Assembly (NCBI RefSeq): GCF_003688995.1
Contig: NZ_PENI01000033.1
Location: 50,352-114,351, forward strand
Reading direction: 5' to 3'
DNA: 64,000 bases
Source of the DNA: Streptomyces shenzhenensis
Lineage (GTDB): Bacteria; Actinomycetota; Actinomycetes; Streptomycetales; Streptomycetaceae
The number at the start of each line of letters is the position of its first letter. Within the stretch, counting starts at the first letter, position 1. A program made the position numbers and the translations under genes. The notes under the pieces are model-generated. The model did no database searches and was not told where the DNA came from. It saw nothing but the letters and a program-made list of their open reading frames with translations. Below, piece by piece: positions 50,260 through 58,629 of this stretch.

Positions 50260-51318
50260 TCAGTCTAGAGGCAGGCCCCACCCAGCGGCGAGAGGGGCCG
50301 CCGTCCCCTTCTGGCGGCACCAGGTCTCCGTCAAGGCATGACAGTTGGGGCAGAGGTACCGCAGGTTCTCTCGACGGTTGTCGTGCCAGTCGCCGTTGAC
50401 GTGGTCGATCTGCAAGGTGATCGGCTGTCCCAGCCACTCCCCGCTGTTTCCGCAGGTTTCACACGCGTACGGCACTCCGATTTCGGTCAGAGCTCGGTGG
50501 AGTTGAGCCCTGTTGGTTCGCCCCGCGTCGCAGGGCAGTACGACCAGGACTCGATGGGCGACGGGTGCGGGTGCGGGGCGTTCCGGTCGAGCCCACGAGC
50601 GGCGTGTGAAGTGACTCGTATCCAGACCGAGGCGGGCTGCGGCGCGTCGGACGCGCCGGTGGTTGGTGTCATTGACCTCCAGGCCGAGACTCCGCATCAC
50701 GTCGGCATAGCTCGTGGAACGCGCCACTACCTCACGAAGCCTGTCCTCAGGAATCGACACTCGACGGTGAGAGAAGTGCGCTGTGGCGATGCCGTGGGCG
50801 CGCACCATGCGCCCCAGAGCCGCACGTGAGCGGCTGTCGTCAGGTACTCCCAGGGTGCGAGCTATGCCGCGGAAGCTGGTCGCTTTCGCTGCTGCTGCCC
50901 TCAGTTCGGAGACAGTGAAGGGCAGCTCCAGTTCGGGCTGGTCGAGTCCGCGAAAGTGCCGGACGTCAAGCCCTGCCGCGCGCATCCGGCGCCGGATGTG
51001 GGACAGGGTCCCGGTGGCCGGAGCAGCGCCCAGCTTCAGGGCTACTTCGCGTAGAGACGACGATGAAGCGACAGCCTCGGCGATGGCCGCGTCCGGATAT
51101 TTGCGCCATGGACTTCGCTTGACGAAGTGGCTCGTGTCGAGATCATGAGCGGCGACTTTCTCTTGGAGCATCCGACGCCGGCCGCCGCTCACCCGAAGAC
51201 CGAGCCGTCTCATCAGGTCTGTCCAGTTGCGAGACTCGGCGACGACCGGCGCAAGCCGTTCCCTGCTGTACAAGTTCGTCTCCGCCGGCCGCTCCTCGCT
51301 GTCCGCGCTGCCCCCCAT
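50260..51318 (-). CDS. HNH nuclease with four tandem DNA-binding-like repeats
   Basis: A 352-residue protein. Four repeats of about 50 residues each end in DTSHF, DVRHF, ATAHF and DTSHF. Each reads as a helical unit with a central LG turn (for example LREVVARSTSYADVMRSLGLEVND, then the RRVRRAAARLGLDTSHF helix). A C-terminal HNH domain follows: ACETCGNSGEWLG, LQIDHVNGDWHDNRRENLRYLCPNCHALTETW, with two CxxC pairs that would bind zinc. Such proteins resemble phage or homing HNH nucleases. It sits 33 bp upstream of tRNA-Leu on the same strand. GAGGGGG precedes ATG 51318. Target and role are unknown. Confidence 0.85.
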   Translation of the reverse strand: MGGSADSEERPAETNLYSRERLAPVVAESRNWTDLMRRLGLRVSGGRRRMLQEKVAAHDLDTSHFVKRSPWRKYPDAAIAEAVASSSSLREVALKLGAAPATGTLSHIRRRMRAAGLDVRHFRGLDQPELELPFTVSELRAAAAKATSFRGIARTLGVPDDSRSRAALGRMVRAHGIATAHFSHRRVSIPEDRLREVVARSTSYADVMRSLGLEVNDTNHRRVRRAAARLGLDTSHFTRRSWARPERPAPAPVAHRVLVVLPCDAGRTNRAQLHRALTEIGVPYACETCGNSGEWLGQPITLQIDHVNGDWHDNRRENLRYLCPNCHALTETWCRQKGTAAPLAAGWGLPLD

Positions 51319-51404
51319 CCAGGCCCCCTCCGTTCTCGGCCGTCTGTTCGTGGCCTCGCATGGAGTAACGAACCGTTTATCGGACGGTTACGCCCGGAAA
51401 GCGG

Positions 51405-51440
51405 AACGGCCCGCGCCCGGTTGTCCGGGGGCGGGCCGTT
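51405..51440 (-). terminator. Terminator after bcp
   Basis: AACGGCCCGC and GCGGGCCGTT form a 10-bp stem, with a further GCCCGG/CCGGGG pairing inside. It lies 21 bp beyond the bcp stop codon. Confidence 0.6.
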
Positions 51441-51460
51441 CGGCCGGGTGGCGGTGGCGG

Positions 51461-51928
51461 TCAGATGGCCAGGTCTTTGATGATCTTGGCTACGTGGCCG
51501 GTGGCCTTGACGTTGTACAGGGCTCGTTCCACCGTGCCCTCCTCGTCGACGATCACCGTGGAGCGGATGACGCCGACCACCGTCTTGCCGTACAGCTTCT
51601 TCTCGCCGAAGGCGCCGTACTCCTCCAGGACCCGCTTGTCCGGGTCGGCGAGGAGGGTCACCTTCAGGGACTCCTTCTCGCGGAACTTCGCCAGTTTCTC
51701 CGGCTTGTCGGGGGAGATGCCGATCACGTCGTACCCCGCGCCGGCCAGGAGCTCCAGGTTGTCGGTGAAGTCGCATGCCTGCTTGGTGCAGCCGGGGGTG
51801 AGGGCCGCCGGGTAGAAGTACACGATGACCTTGCGGCCCTTGTGGTCCGACAGGGACACCTCGTTGCCGTCGGCGTCGGGCAGGGTGAAGGCGGGGGCCA
51901 CGTCCCCGGGCTGGAGTCGCTCGCTCAT
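51461..51928 (-). CDS. bcp: Thioredoxin-dependent peroxiredoxin (Bcp/PrxQ)
   Basis: A 155-residue peroxiredoxin that reduces hydroperoxides with thioredoxin. The peroxidatic Cys47 lies in YPAALTPGCTKQACDF, and the likely resolving Cys52 is five residues later, as in PrxQ enzymes. VIGISPDKPEKLAKFREK and VGVIRSTVIVDEEG follow. ATG 51928 is the conserved start; the longer upstream open frame overlaps the divergent DUF3618 gene. A leaderless-type TACGCT hexamer lies at 51935-51940. Confidence 0.95.
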   Translation of the reverse strand: MSERLQPGDVAPAFTLPDADGNEVSLSDHKGRKVIVYFYPAALTPGCTKQACDFTDNLELLAGAGYDVIGISPDKPEKLAKFREKESLKVTLLADPDKRVLEEYGAFGEKKLYGKTVVGVIRSTVIVDEEGTVERALYNVKATGHVAKIIKDLAI

Positions 51929-51934
51929 TCGCCT

Positions 51935-51940
51935 AGCGTA
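51935..51940 (-). promoter_or_regulatory. -10 hexamer for a leaderless bcp transcript
   Basis: On the minus strand TACGCT ends 6 nt before ATG 51928. Confidence 0.45.
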
Positions 51941-52027
51941 ACGGGGGGTCCTGGCCGTGCGGCGGCGCGGGAAGCTGACAGACTGTCCGAAACAGCACCA
52001 GCACCAGCAGACTTCGGAGGCCGTACG

Positions 52028-52357
52028 GTGGCGGACACGTCGGACACCAGAACCCCGGCGCAGATCGAGGCGGACATCAGGCGCCGCCGTGAAGTGCTGG
52101 CCGAGACGCTCGACGAGATCGGGGTGCGGGTGCATCCGAAGACCGTCGTCGGGGATGCCAAGGCCAAGGTCGTCGCCAATGTCGACCACACCCTCGGACG
52201 GGCCTATGTGCAGGTCAACCGGGTGATCGGCGATGTCAGGGGGCAGTTCGTCGACGAGGAGGGGGCACCGCGTCTCAAGCGCATCGTGCCGGTCGCCCTC
52301 GTCGCCGTCGGGGTGGTGGGGCTGCTGGCCCTGAACTCCCGGCGTCGCAAGGGCTGA
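52028..52357 (+). CDS. DUF3618 membrane protein
   Basis: A 109-residue protein. The N-terminal DUF3618 motif is RTPAQIEADIRRRREVLAETLDEIGVRVHPKTVVGDAKAKV, and one membrane helix lies near the C-terminus (RIVPVALVAVGVVGLLAL) before a basic end. The function is unknown. GGAGG precedes GTG 52028. It is divergent from bcp. Confidence 0.87.
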   Translation: MADTSDTRTPAQIEADIRRRREVLAETLDEIGVRVHPKTVVGDAKAKVVANVDHTLGRAYVQVNRVIGDVRGQFVDEEGAPRLKRIVPVALVAVGVVGLLALNSRRRKG

Positions 52358-52388
52358 CCCGGTCGCTCACGGGCAGGCAGAAGGCAGG

Positions 52389-52394
52389 TAGGTT
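52389..52394 (+). promoter_or_regulatory. -10 hexamer for a leaderless GroES-like transcript
   Basis: TAGGTT ends 7 nt before GTG 52402. Confidence 0.4.
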
Positions 52395-52401
52395 CGAAGG
52401 C

Positions 52402-52764
52402 GTGAGCGCCAAGAGAAACGAGCACAGCAGCACCCCCCATCACGACAAGCTGCCCATTCGGATGCTGCACGACCGGGTCCTCGTGCGGCAGGACACCTCC
52501 GAGGGCGAGCGGCGTTCGGGCGGCGGCATCCTGATTCCCGCCACCGCGGCCGTGGGCCGTCGGCTGGCCTGGGCCGAGGTCGTGGCGGTCGGGCAGAACG
52601 TCCGGACCGTCGAGCCGGGCGACCGTGTCCTGTACGACCCGGAGGACCGGGCCGAGGTCGAGGTGCGGGGTGTCGCGTACGTGCTGATGCGCGAGCGTGA
52701 TCTGCACGCGGTGGCCGCCGACCGGTTCGAGGGCTCGGAGGATTCCACCGGCCTGTATCTGTAG
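52402..52764 (+). CDS. GroES-like co-chaperonin family protein
   Basis: A 120-residue protein of the GroES fold: LPIRMLHDRVLVRQDTSEGERRSGGGILIPATAAV, AWAEVVAVGQNVRTVEPGDRVLYDPEDRAEVEVRGVAYVLMRERDLHAV. The ~15-residue polar N-terminal extension and an extra C-terminal tail differ from standard 95-102 residue GroES, and no groEL lies nearby, so it is an orphan paralogue of uncertain role. A very strong terminator follows. Confidence 0.88.
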   Translation: MSAKRNEHSSTPHHDKLPIRMLHDRVLVRQDTSEGERRSGGGILIPATAAVGRRLAWAEVVAVGQNVRTVEPGDRVLYDPEDRAEVEVRGVAYVLMRERDLHAVAADRFEGSEDSTGLYL

Positions 52765-52786
52765 ATCACACCTGTTCTTCGATGGC

Positions 52787-52824
52787 CGAAAGGGGCCGGT
52801 GACCATCGTCACCGGCCCCTTTCG
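52787..52824 (+). terminator. Terminator after GroES-like gene
   Basis: CGAAAGGGGCCGGTGAC and GTCACCGGCCCCTTTCG form a perfect 17-bp stem with a CATC loop. Confidence 0.85.
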
Positions 52825-52847
52825 CGGTTTCCTTGCTAGCTTTGTGG

Positions 52848-52895
52848 GAGCCCGACGAGACGCGCCGTACCGGGACGTAGGCAAAGACGACGCAC
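52848..52895 (+). promoter_or_regulatory. Guanidine-III riboswitch
   Basis: The segment CCCGACGAGACGCGCCGTAC, CGGGACGTAGG, CAAAGACGACGC closely follows the guanidine-III (ykkC-III) pattern CCGGACGAGGTGCGCCGTAC...CGG...GG.CAAGACGGCGC (pattern recalled). The CCCG/CGGG helix and the ACGAG and CAAAGACG elements of the pseudoknot are kept. It lies 38 nt before an SMR exporter, the known partner of this RNA. Guanidinium binding should free the GGAGG ribosome binding site at 52921. Confidence 0.85.
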
Positions 52896-52933
52896 CCCCG
52901 TCCGTCAGTACGTATGTCCCGGAGGTGCCTCCC

Positions 52934-53254
52934 ATGGCTTGGGTTCTGCTCGTCGTCGCCGGTCTGCTCGAGGTCGGCTGGTCGATCGGCATGAAGTACA
53001 CCCACGGTTTCACCCGTCTGGTGCCCAGCGTGTTCACCGGTGCCGGCATCGTGGCCAGCATGGTGCTGCTCTCGTACGCAGCGAAGTCCCTGCCCATCGG
53101 TACCGCCTACGGCGTGTGGGTGGGCATCGGCGCGGCCGGGGCGGCGGTGCTCGGCATGGTGGTGCTGGGGGAGCCCGTCACCGCCGCCCGGATCTTCTTC
53201 GTCTGTCTGCTGCTGGTCGCCGTGGTGGGGCTGAAGGCGACCTCCGGTCACTGA
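52934..53254 (+). CDS. gdx: SMR-family guanidinium exporter (Gdx/SugE)
   Basis: A 106-residue small multidrug resistance protein with four helices. MAWVLLVVAGLLEVGWSIGMKYTHGFTRL holds the essential Glu13, and SYAAKSLPIGTAYGVWVGIGAAGAAVLGMVVLGEPV is typical of the SugE/Gdx branch. These antiporters export guanidinium in exchange for protons (known). The riboswitch just upstream supports that substrate strongly. GGAGG at 52921-52925 is 8 nt before ATG 52934. Confidence 0.93.
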   Translation: MAWVLLVVAGLLEVGWSIGMKYTHGFTRLVPSVFTGAGIVASMVLLSYAAKSLPIGTAYGVWVGIGAAGAAVLGMVVLGEPVTAARIFFVCLLLVAVVGLKATSGH

Positions 53255-53285
53255 CCGGTCGCGGCCCGCCCGGTGCCGCCCGCTG

Positions 53286-55691
53286 TCACCCGGTGAGGTC
53301 GGACAGCGGGCCCACCGTGCCGGCTGTCGTCCCGCCGCCCGGGGTGCCGGGTGTGCCGCCCGTGCCGGTGCCGCCGTCGACGGTGCCGCCGGGTGTGCCG
53401 CCGGAGCCGGCGCCGTCCGTGGCGCCCGTGCTGGTTCCGGCGTCCGTCGACCCGTCGGTCGTGCCGCCGTCGGTGGCGCTGCCGGTGCCGCCGGTGTCGC
53501 CGGTGCTGCCGTCGCTGGGGGTGCCGGTGCCGCCGTCGTCCTGCCCGGACGTCTGGCCCCGGGGCCGGCCCTGGTCGTTCTGGTCGCCGGTGTCGGGGGT
53601 GCCGCCCGTGTCCTGGCCGCCGGTTTCGGGCCGGGAGGCGGGCGGGGAGCTGGGCGGCAGGGTCCGGTCGGCGCCCGGCTCCAGTTCCAGGTCGAAGGCG
53701 GTGACCGGTTTGTCCTTCAGGGCGTCCCTGGTGTACTGGCCCCAGATCTCGGCGGGTGCGCCGCCGCCGTTGATGCGCGGCAGGCCCATGACGTTGTAGA
53801 GCGGCTTGTGGCGGGCCGTCACCGGGTCCTGGCCCATGACCGCCACGACCGTGGAGAGGTCGGGGGTGTAGCCCGCGAACCAGGCGGCCTTGTCCTCCTC
53901 GGCGGTGCCGGTCTTGCCCGCGGCGGGGCGGCCGGCGGCCTGGGCGGCGGTGGCGGTGCCGTTCTCGACGACGCTGCGCAGCACGGAGGTGGTGGTGTCG
54001 GCGGCCTCGCGGCTGACGGCCCGCTCGGTCTTCCGCTCGGGCAGCTCGACGTCCTCGGTGCCGTCCTTGGTGATCTTGTCGACCAGGGTGTAGGCGGTGT
54101 GCTTGCCGTGGTTGGCGAGTGTCGCGTACGCCTGCGTCATGTCGAGGACGCTGGCGGTGGCGGTGCCGAGCGCGATGGCCGGGCCGGGGCTCAGGTCCTT
54201 GGTGTCCGCGGGGATGCCGAGGTCGATCGCGGTCTGTTTGACCTTGGCCGGGCCGACGTCGACGGCCATCTGCGCGTAGACCGCGTTGACGGACTTGTCG
54301 GTGGCGGTGCGCACGGTGATGTTGCCGTAGGAGACTTCGTCCTCGTTCTCGGGGTCGTAGGTGCCGCCGCTCCAGCCCTGTACGGGACGCTTGTTGGTGC
54401 CGTCGTAGTACGTGTTCGGGGTGATCGTCTGGCCGCCCTGGGTGGTCGAGCCGTTCGCCACCGCCGAGGTGAACACGAACGGCTTGAAGGTGGAGCCGAC
54501 CTGGAAGTCGGCGCGGGTGGCGCCGTTGGTGTACTGCTTGACGTAGTCGATACCGCCGTACATCGCGACGACCCTGCCGGTCTTCGGGTCGATGGAGGCG
54601 CCGCCCGCGCGTACGTAGGTGTCGGCCTTGCGGTTCTTCTTGTCCAGCTTGGAGATCAGCCGGTCGTCGACCGCCTTGACGAGGGCGTCCTGGCGGCCCT
54701 TCTCCAAGGTGGTGGTGATGCGGTAGCCGCCCGCCTCCAACTCCTCCGCGTCGACGATCTCGTTCGCGGTGAGGTAGTTCTTGACCGCTTCGACGAGGTA
54801 GCCGCGCTGTCCGGACAGCCCGGTGGAGATCGTCTGTTCCTTCGGCATCGGGAACTTCAGGCCCGCCCGTTCCGCTGCGCTGAGCCAGCCCTTGGCGACC
54901 ATGCCGTCCAGGACGTAGTTCCAGCGGGCCACGGCCGCCGGCTTGTTCTGGGGGCGGGCGACGACGTCGTACTCGCTGGGCGCGTTGACCAGCGCGGCGA
55001 GATAGGCGGCGCGGGGCGGGTCGAGGTCCTTGGCGTCCACGCCGTAGTACGCCTGCGCGGCGGACTGGATGCCGTAGGCGTTGCGGCCGAAGTAGCTGGT
55101 GTTGAGGTAGCCCTCCAGGATCTGGTCCTTGGACTCGGTGCGGTCCAGCTTGATCGCGATGAAGAACTCCTTCACCTTGCGGGTGACGGTCTGCTCCTGC
55201 GCCAGGTAGTAGTTCTTCACGTACTGCTGGGTGATCGTCGAACCGGACTGCTTGCCCTTGCCGGTGGCGGTGTTCCAGCCGGCCCGGAGCATCGCCTTGG
55301 GGTCGACGGCGGACTCGGTGTAGAAGTCGCGGTCCTCGGCGGCCAGTACGGCGTGCTGGGCGTCCTTGGAGATCTGGGCGAGGGTGACGCTCTCCCGGTT
55401 GATCTCGCCGTCGCGGGCGAGTTGGGTGCCGTCGGCGTAGAGGAAGACGTTGCTCTGCTTGGTGGCGAGGGCGTTCGCCGGCGGGATCTTCACCAGTGAG
55501 TAGCCGAGGAAGAACAGCCCGATGAGCAGCAGTACGCCGATGACGAACGTGCCGAGCAGCATGCGCCAGGTCGGCAGGAGGCGGCGCCAGCCCGTGCGCT
55601 TGGGCTTTTTGCCTGGTTCGCCTGGTTCGTCCTGCGTTTCTCTCGATGCCCAGCCATCGGTCGGCTGCTGCGGCTGCGGCTCGTCGCTCAT
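53286..55691 (-). CDS. Class A penicillin-binding protein
   Basis: An 801-residue bifunctional peptidoglycan synthase. A short Pro/Glu-rich cytoplasmic tail and one membrane helix (MLLGTFVIGVLLLIGLFFLGYSLVK) precede the glycosyltransferase domain (LAAEDRDFYTESAVDP, GSTITQQYVKNYYL). The transpeptidase domain carries GSTFKPFVF (active Ser), KSVN and GKTGTAEE. The last ~140 residues are a Gly/Thr/Asp-rich extracellular tail of low complexity. ATG 55691 follows AGGAG. It is divergent from the ABC-2 operon. Confidence 0.95.
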   Translation of the reverse strand: MSDEPQPQQPTDGWASRETQDEPGEPGKKPKRTGWRRLLPTWRMLLGTFVIGVLLLIGLFFLGYSLVKIPPANALATKQSNVFLYADGTQLARDGEINRESVTLAQISKDAQHAVLAAEDRDFYTESAVDPKAMLRAGWNTATGKGKQSGSTITQQYVKNYYLAQEQTVTRKVKEFFIAIKLDRTESKDQILEGYLNTSYFGRNAYGIQSAAQAYYGVDAKDLDPPRAAYLAALVNAPSEYDVVARPQNKPAAVARWNYVLDGMVAKGWLSAAERAGLKFPMPKEQTISTGLSGQRGYLVEAVKNYLTANEIVDAEELEAGGYRITTTLEKGRQDALVKAVDDRLISKLDKKNRKADTYVRAGGASIDPKTGRVVAMYGGIDYVKQYTNGATRADFQVGSTFKPFVFTSAVANGSTTQGGQTITPNTYYDGTNKRPVQGWSGGTYDPENEDEVSYGNITVRTATDKSVNAVYAQMAVDVGPAKVKQTAIDLGIPADTKDLSPGPAIALGTATASVLDMTQAYATLANHGKHTAYTLVDKITKDGTEDVELPERKTERAVSREAADTTTSVLRSVVENGTATAAQAAGRPAAGKTGTAEEDKAAWFAGYTPDLSTVVAVMGQDPVTARHKPLYNVMGLPRINGGGAPAEIWGQYTRDALKDKPVTAFDLELEPGADRTLPPSSPPASRPETGGQDTGGTPDTGDQNDQGRPRGQTSGQDDGGTGTPSDGSTGDTGGTGSATDGGTTDGSTDAGTSTGATDGAGSGGTPGGTVDGGTGTGGTPGTPGGGTTAGTVGPLSDLTG

Positions 55692-55894
55692 GTCGTGCAC
55701 GGACTCCTGTTTCGCGTCGTACGTTCCCGTACGCCCTCGTACGCCTTCTGCGTCCCCTGTTGAAGACTCTCGCACCAAGCCTTCCGTTCCCGGATCACGG
55801 CGCGCGTCCGCGGGGAAAAATGCGTGGCCCGTCGCCGCGCCCGCCCACTAGGCTCCTGCGCTTCGGTGTCGGGCGGTCCGGGAGGTCGGTGGGA

Positions 55895-56695
55895 GTGGGC
55901 GCGGGACGGTTGTACGCGGCCGTCGCGGCAGGGGGATTCAGACGATACGCGACATACCGGGTGGCCACTGCGGCCGGGGTGTTCACGAATACGGTCTTCG
56001 GACTGATCCTTGTCTACACCTACCTGGCGCTGTGGGAGGAAAGACCGCACCTCGGGGGCTACGACCAGGCGCAGGCGGTCACCTATGTCTGGCTCGGCCA
56101 GGCCCTGCTGTCGACACTGGCGATCGGCGGCGGCGGGGTCGAGGACGAACTCATGGAGCGTATCCGCACCGGCGACATCGCGATCGACCTGTACCGGCCC
56201 TCCGACCTCCAACTGTGGTGGCTGTCCGCCGACTTGGGCCGCGCCCTGTTCCAGCTCCTGGGCCGGGGCATGGTGCCCTTCGGGTTCGGCGCGCTGTTCT
56301 TCCCGGTGGCACTGCCCGCGGACGTGATCACCTGGGCCGCCTTCCTCGGCGCCGTCCTGCTGGCGATGCTGGTCGGCTTCGGGATCAGGTTCCTGGTGGC
56401 GCTGAGCGCGTTCTGGCTACTGGACGGCACGGGAGTGTCCCAGATGGCCTGGCTCGCCGGATTCTTCTGCTCGGGCATGCTGCTGCCGCTGAACGTCTTC
56501 CCCGGCACCCTCGGCGAGGTGGTGCGCGCGCTGCCCTGGTCGTCGCTGCTCCAGGCGCCCGCCGACGTCCTGCTGGGGCAGGCGGACCCGCTGGGCACCT
56601 ACGCCTTCCAGGGCGCGTGGGCGCTGGCGCTGCTGGCCGCCGGGCGGCTGGTGCAGTCGGCGGCGGCCCGCCGGGTGGTGGTCCAGGGTGGCTGA
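55895..56695 (+). CDS. ABC-2 family permease, first subunit
   Basis: A 266-residue membrane protein with about six helices (for example ATAAGVFTNTVFGLILVYTYLALW and WLAGFFCSGMLLPLNVFPGTLGEVV). GEVVRALPWSSLLQAPADVLLG is typical of DUF990-type ABC-2 permeases that form heteromeric exporters. GTG 55895 is chosen because GGAGG lies 9 nt upstream. The 3' end overlaps the second permease by 8 nt, and an ATPase gene follows. The substrate is unknown. Confidence 0.85.
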   Translation: MGAGRLYAAVAAGGFRRYATYRVATAAGVFTNTVFGLILVYTYLALWEERPHLGGYDQAQAVTYVWLGQALLSTLAIGGGGVEDELMERIRTGDIAIDLYRPSDLQLWWLSADLGRALFQLLGRGMVPFGFGALFFPVALPADVITWAAFLGAVLLAMLVGFGIRFLVALSAFWLLDGTGVSQMAWLAGFFCSGMLLPLNVFPGTLGEVVRALPWSSLLQAPADVLLGQADPLGTYAFQGAWALALLAAGRLVQSAAARRVVVQGG

Positions 56696-57509
56696 GACGA
56701 ACGCCGTACGCGACGGGCTGCGCACCTACCGGATGATCGCCGCGCTGTGGATGCGCTCCACGATGGCCTACCGGGCCTCCTTCGCCCTGACCACGATCGT
56801 CGGCTTCGCGGTGACCGGTCTGGACTTCGTGGCGATCCTGCTCATGTTCTCCCAGATCGACGCGCTCGGCGGGTACACGCTGCCCGAGGTGGCGTTGCTG
56901 TACGGGCTGTCCGGTGTCGCGTTCGGCCTCGCCGACCTGGCGATCGGCTCGATGGACCGGCTGGGGCGCCGGGTGCGCGACGGCACGCTGGACACCCTGC
57001 TGGTGCGGCCGGCGCCGGTGCTGGCCCAGATGGCCGCCGACCGCTTCTCGCTGCGCCGGCTGGGCCGGATCGCCCAGGGCGCGCTGGTGCTCGGCTACGC
57101 GCTGAGCACGCTCTCCGTCCAGTGGACGCCGCTGAAGCTGCTGTTGCTGCCGGTGACGCTGGTCAGCGGCGCCGCGATCTTCTGCGCGGTCTTCGTGGCG
57201 GGGGCCGCCTTCCAGTTCGTGGCGCAGGACGCCTCCGAGGTGCAGAACGCGTTCACGTACGGCGGCGCGACGCTGCTGCAGTATCCGCCCACCGTGTTCG
57301 CCGCCGAGCTGGTGCGCGGGGTGACGTTCGTGCTGCCGCTCGCCTTCGTCAACTGGCTGCCCGCGAGCTATCTGCTCGGTCGGCCGTATCCGCTCGACCT
57401 GCCGCGGTGGACCGCGTTCGCGCCGCCGCTGGTGGCGGTGGCGTGCTGTGCGCTGGCCGGCCTGGCCTGGCGGGCGGGGCTTCGTTCCTACCGGAGTACA
57501 GGGAGTTAG
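56688..57509 (+). CDS. ABC-2 family permease, second subunit
   Basis: A 273-residue paralogous permease with about six helices (ASFALTTIVGFAVTGLDFVAILLMF, LKLLLLPVTLVSGAAIFCAVFVAGAAFQF) and the C-terminal ELVRGVTFVLPLAFVNWLPASYLLG. GTG 56688 overlaps the first permease. It is followed 3 nt later by the ATPase. Together the three form a complete ABC-2 exporter. Confidence 0.87.
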   Translation: MAETNAVRDGLRTYRMIAALWMRSTMAYRASFALTTIVGFAVTGLDFVAILLMFSQIDALGGYTLPEVALLYGLSGVAFGLADLAIGSMDRLGRRVRDGTLDTLLVRPAPVLAQMAADRFSLRRLGRIAQGALVLGYALSTLSVQWTPLKLLLLPVTLVSGAAIFCAVFVAGAAFQFVAQDASEVQNAFTYGGATLLQYPPTVFAAELVRGVTFVLPLAFVNWLPASYLLGRPYPLDLPRWTAFAPPLVAVACCALAGLAWRAGLRSYRSTGS

Positions 57510-57512
57510 CAC

Positions 57513-58508
57513 GTGACGGACGGCGACTTCGTCGAACCTGACCGGTTCATCGAACTGGACGGCGTGGAGAAGGTCTTCGACGTGCGCAGGAAGACCGGTT
57601 TCCTGCGGCGCGAACGGCGACAGGTGCGGGCGGTCGACTCGATCTCCTTCACCGTGGCGCGCGGTGAGATGGTCGGCTACATCGGTCCGAACGGCGCCGG
57701 CAAGTCGACCACGATCAAGATGCTCACCGGCATCCTCACGCCGAGCGGCGGCCGGCTGCGGGTGGCCGGCATTGACCCCTCCCGCGAGCGCAGACGGCTC
57801 GCGCAGCGCATCGGGGTGGTGTTCGGGCAGCGTACGACGCTGTGGTGGGACCTGCCGCTGATCGACTCCTACCGGCTGGTGCACCGCATGTACCGCGTCC
57901 CCGACCGGCGGTACCGTGAGAATCTCGACCGCTGCGTCGAACTCCTCGAACTGGCCGACCTGTTGGACGTGCCGGTGCGCCAGCTCTCGCTCGGCCAGCG
58001 GATGCGCGGCGACATCGCGGCGGCGCTGCTGCACGACCCCGAGGTGCTCTACCTGGACGAGCCGACGATCGGGCTCGACGTCGTCTCCAAGGCCAAGGTG
58101 CGGGAGTTCCTGCGCTCGCTGAACGCCGACCGGGGCACGACCGTCCTGCTGACCACGCACGACCTCCAGGACATCGAGCAGTTGTGCTCCCGGGTGATGG
58201 TCATCGACCACGGGCGGCTGGTGTACGACGGCGCGCTCGCCGGGCTGCACGAGGCGGGGGAGGGCGAGCGGACCCTGGTGGTGGACCTGGAGCGGGAGGT
58301 CCCGCCGATCGAGGTGCCGGGGGCCCGGGTGACCAAGGTGGAGGGGCCGCGGCAGTGGCTGGCCTTCCCGGCGTCCGCGTCGGCGGCGCCGCTGGTGGCG
58401 CGGATCGCCGCGAGCTATCCGCTGGCGGACCTGGCGGTGCGGGAGCCGGACATCGAGGCGGTGATCGCCAGGATGTACGCCGGCGAGGCCGAGGGCGCGG
58501 TCTCCTAG
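57513..58508 (+). CDS. ABC-2 exporter ATPase
   Basis: A 331-residue ATPase. Walker A is GPNGAGKSTT, the Q-loop region is FGQRTTLWWDLP, the signature LSLGQRMRGDIA and Walker B VLYLDEPTIGLD, with the switch His in LLTTHDLQDI. The C-terminal ~80 residues (VPGARVTKVEGPRQWLAFPASASAAPLVARI) form the usual DrrA-like accessory domain. The TAG stop is inside the CTAG bounding element B copy 2, so that insertion lies right at the gene's end without changing the protein. Confidence 0.93.
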   Translation: MTDGDFVEPDRFIELDGVEKVFDVRRKTGFLRRERRQVRAVDSISFTVARGEMVGYIGPNGAGKSTTIKMLTGILTPSGGRLRVAGIDPSRERRRLAQRIGVVFGQRTTLWWDLPLIDSYRLVHRMYRVPDRRYRENLDRCVELLELADLLDVPVRQLSLGQRMRGDIAAALLHDPEVLYLDEPTIGLDVVSKAKVREFLRSLNADRGTTVLLTTHDLQDIEQLCSRVMVIDHGRLVYDGALAGLHEAGEGERTLVVDLEREVPPIEVPGARVTKVEGPRQWLAFPASASAAPLVARIAASYPLADLAVREPDIEAVIARMYAGEAEGAVS

Positions 58509-58569
58509 GGCCTCTCGTTTGGATCATGCCGGATCAGGGAGCGGGCCTGATCCAAACGAAAGACCCTAG
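58505..58569. mobile_element. MITE-like element, family B, copy 2 (short)
   Basis: A 57-bp element (58509-58565) between CTAG and CTAG. Its left end GGCCTCTCGTTTGGATCATG equals the right end of copy 1, so it lies in the opposite orientation, with most of the interior deleted. The two ends pair as one near-perfect hairpin that may end transcription of the ABC-2 operon. Confidence 0.78.
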
Positions 58570-58616
58570 CCGTCCCGTGGGCCGTCGTCTCGTAGCACTG
58601 GAGCGGGGGGAACTCG

Positions 58617-58622
58617 TAGGCT
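58617..58622 (+). promoter_or_regulatory. -10 hexamer for a leaderless DUF1707 transcript
   Basis: TAGGCT ends 7 nt before ATG 58630. Confidence 0.45.
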
Positions 58623-58629
58623 GCTCGGT

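Noticed and set aside
50142..51318. Integrative element at tRNA-Leu
   Set aside because: There is no integrase, no repeated tRNA 3' end and no other mobile genes; only the HNH gene looks out of place.
53808..55499. 563-residue plus-strand open frame
   Set aside because: It is the antisense of the penicillin-binding protein gene, whose motifs are complete.
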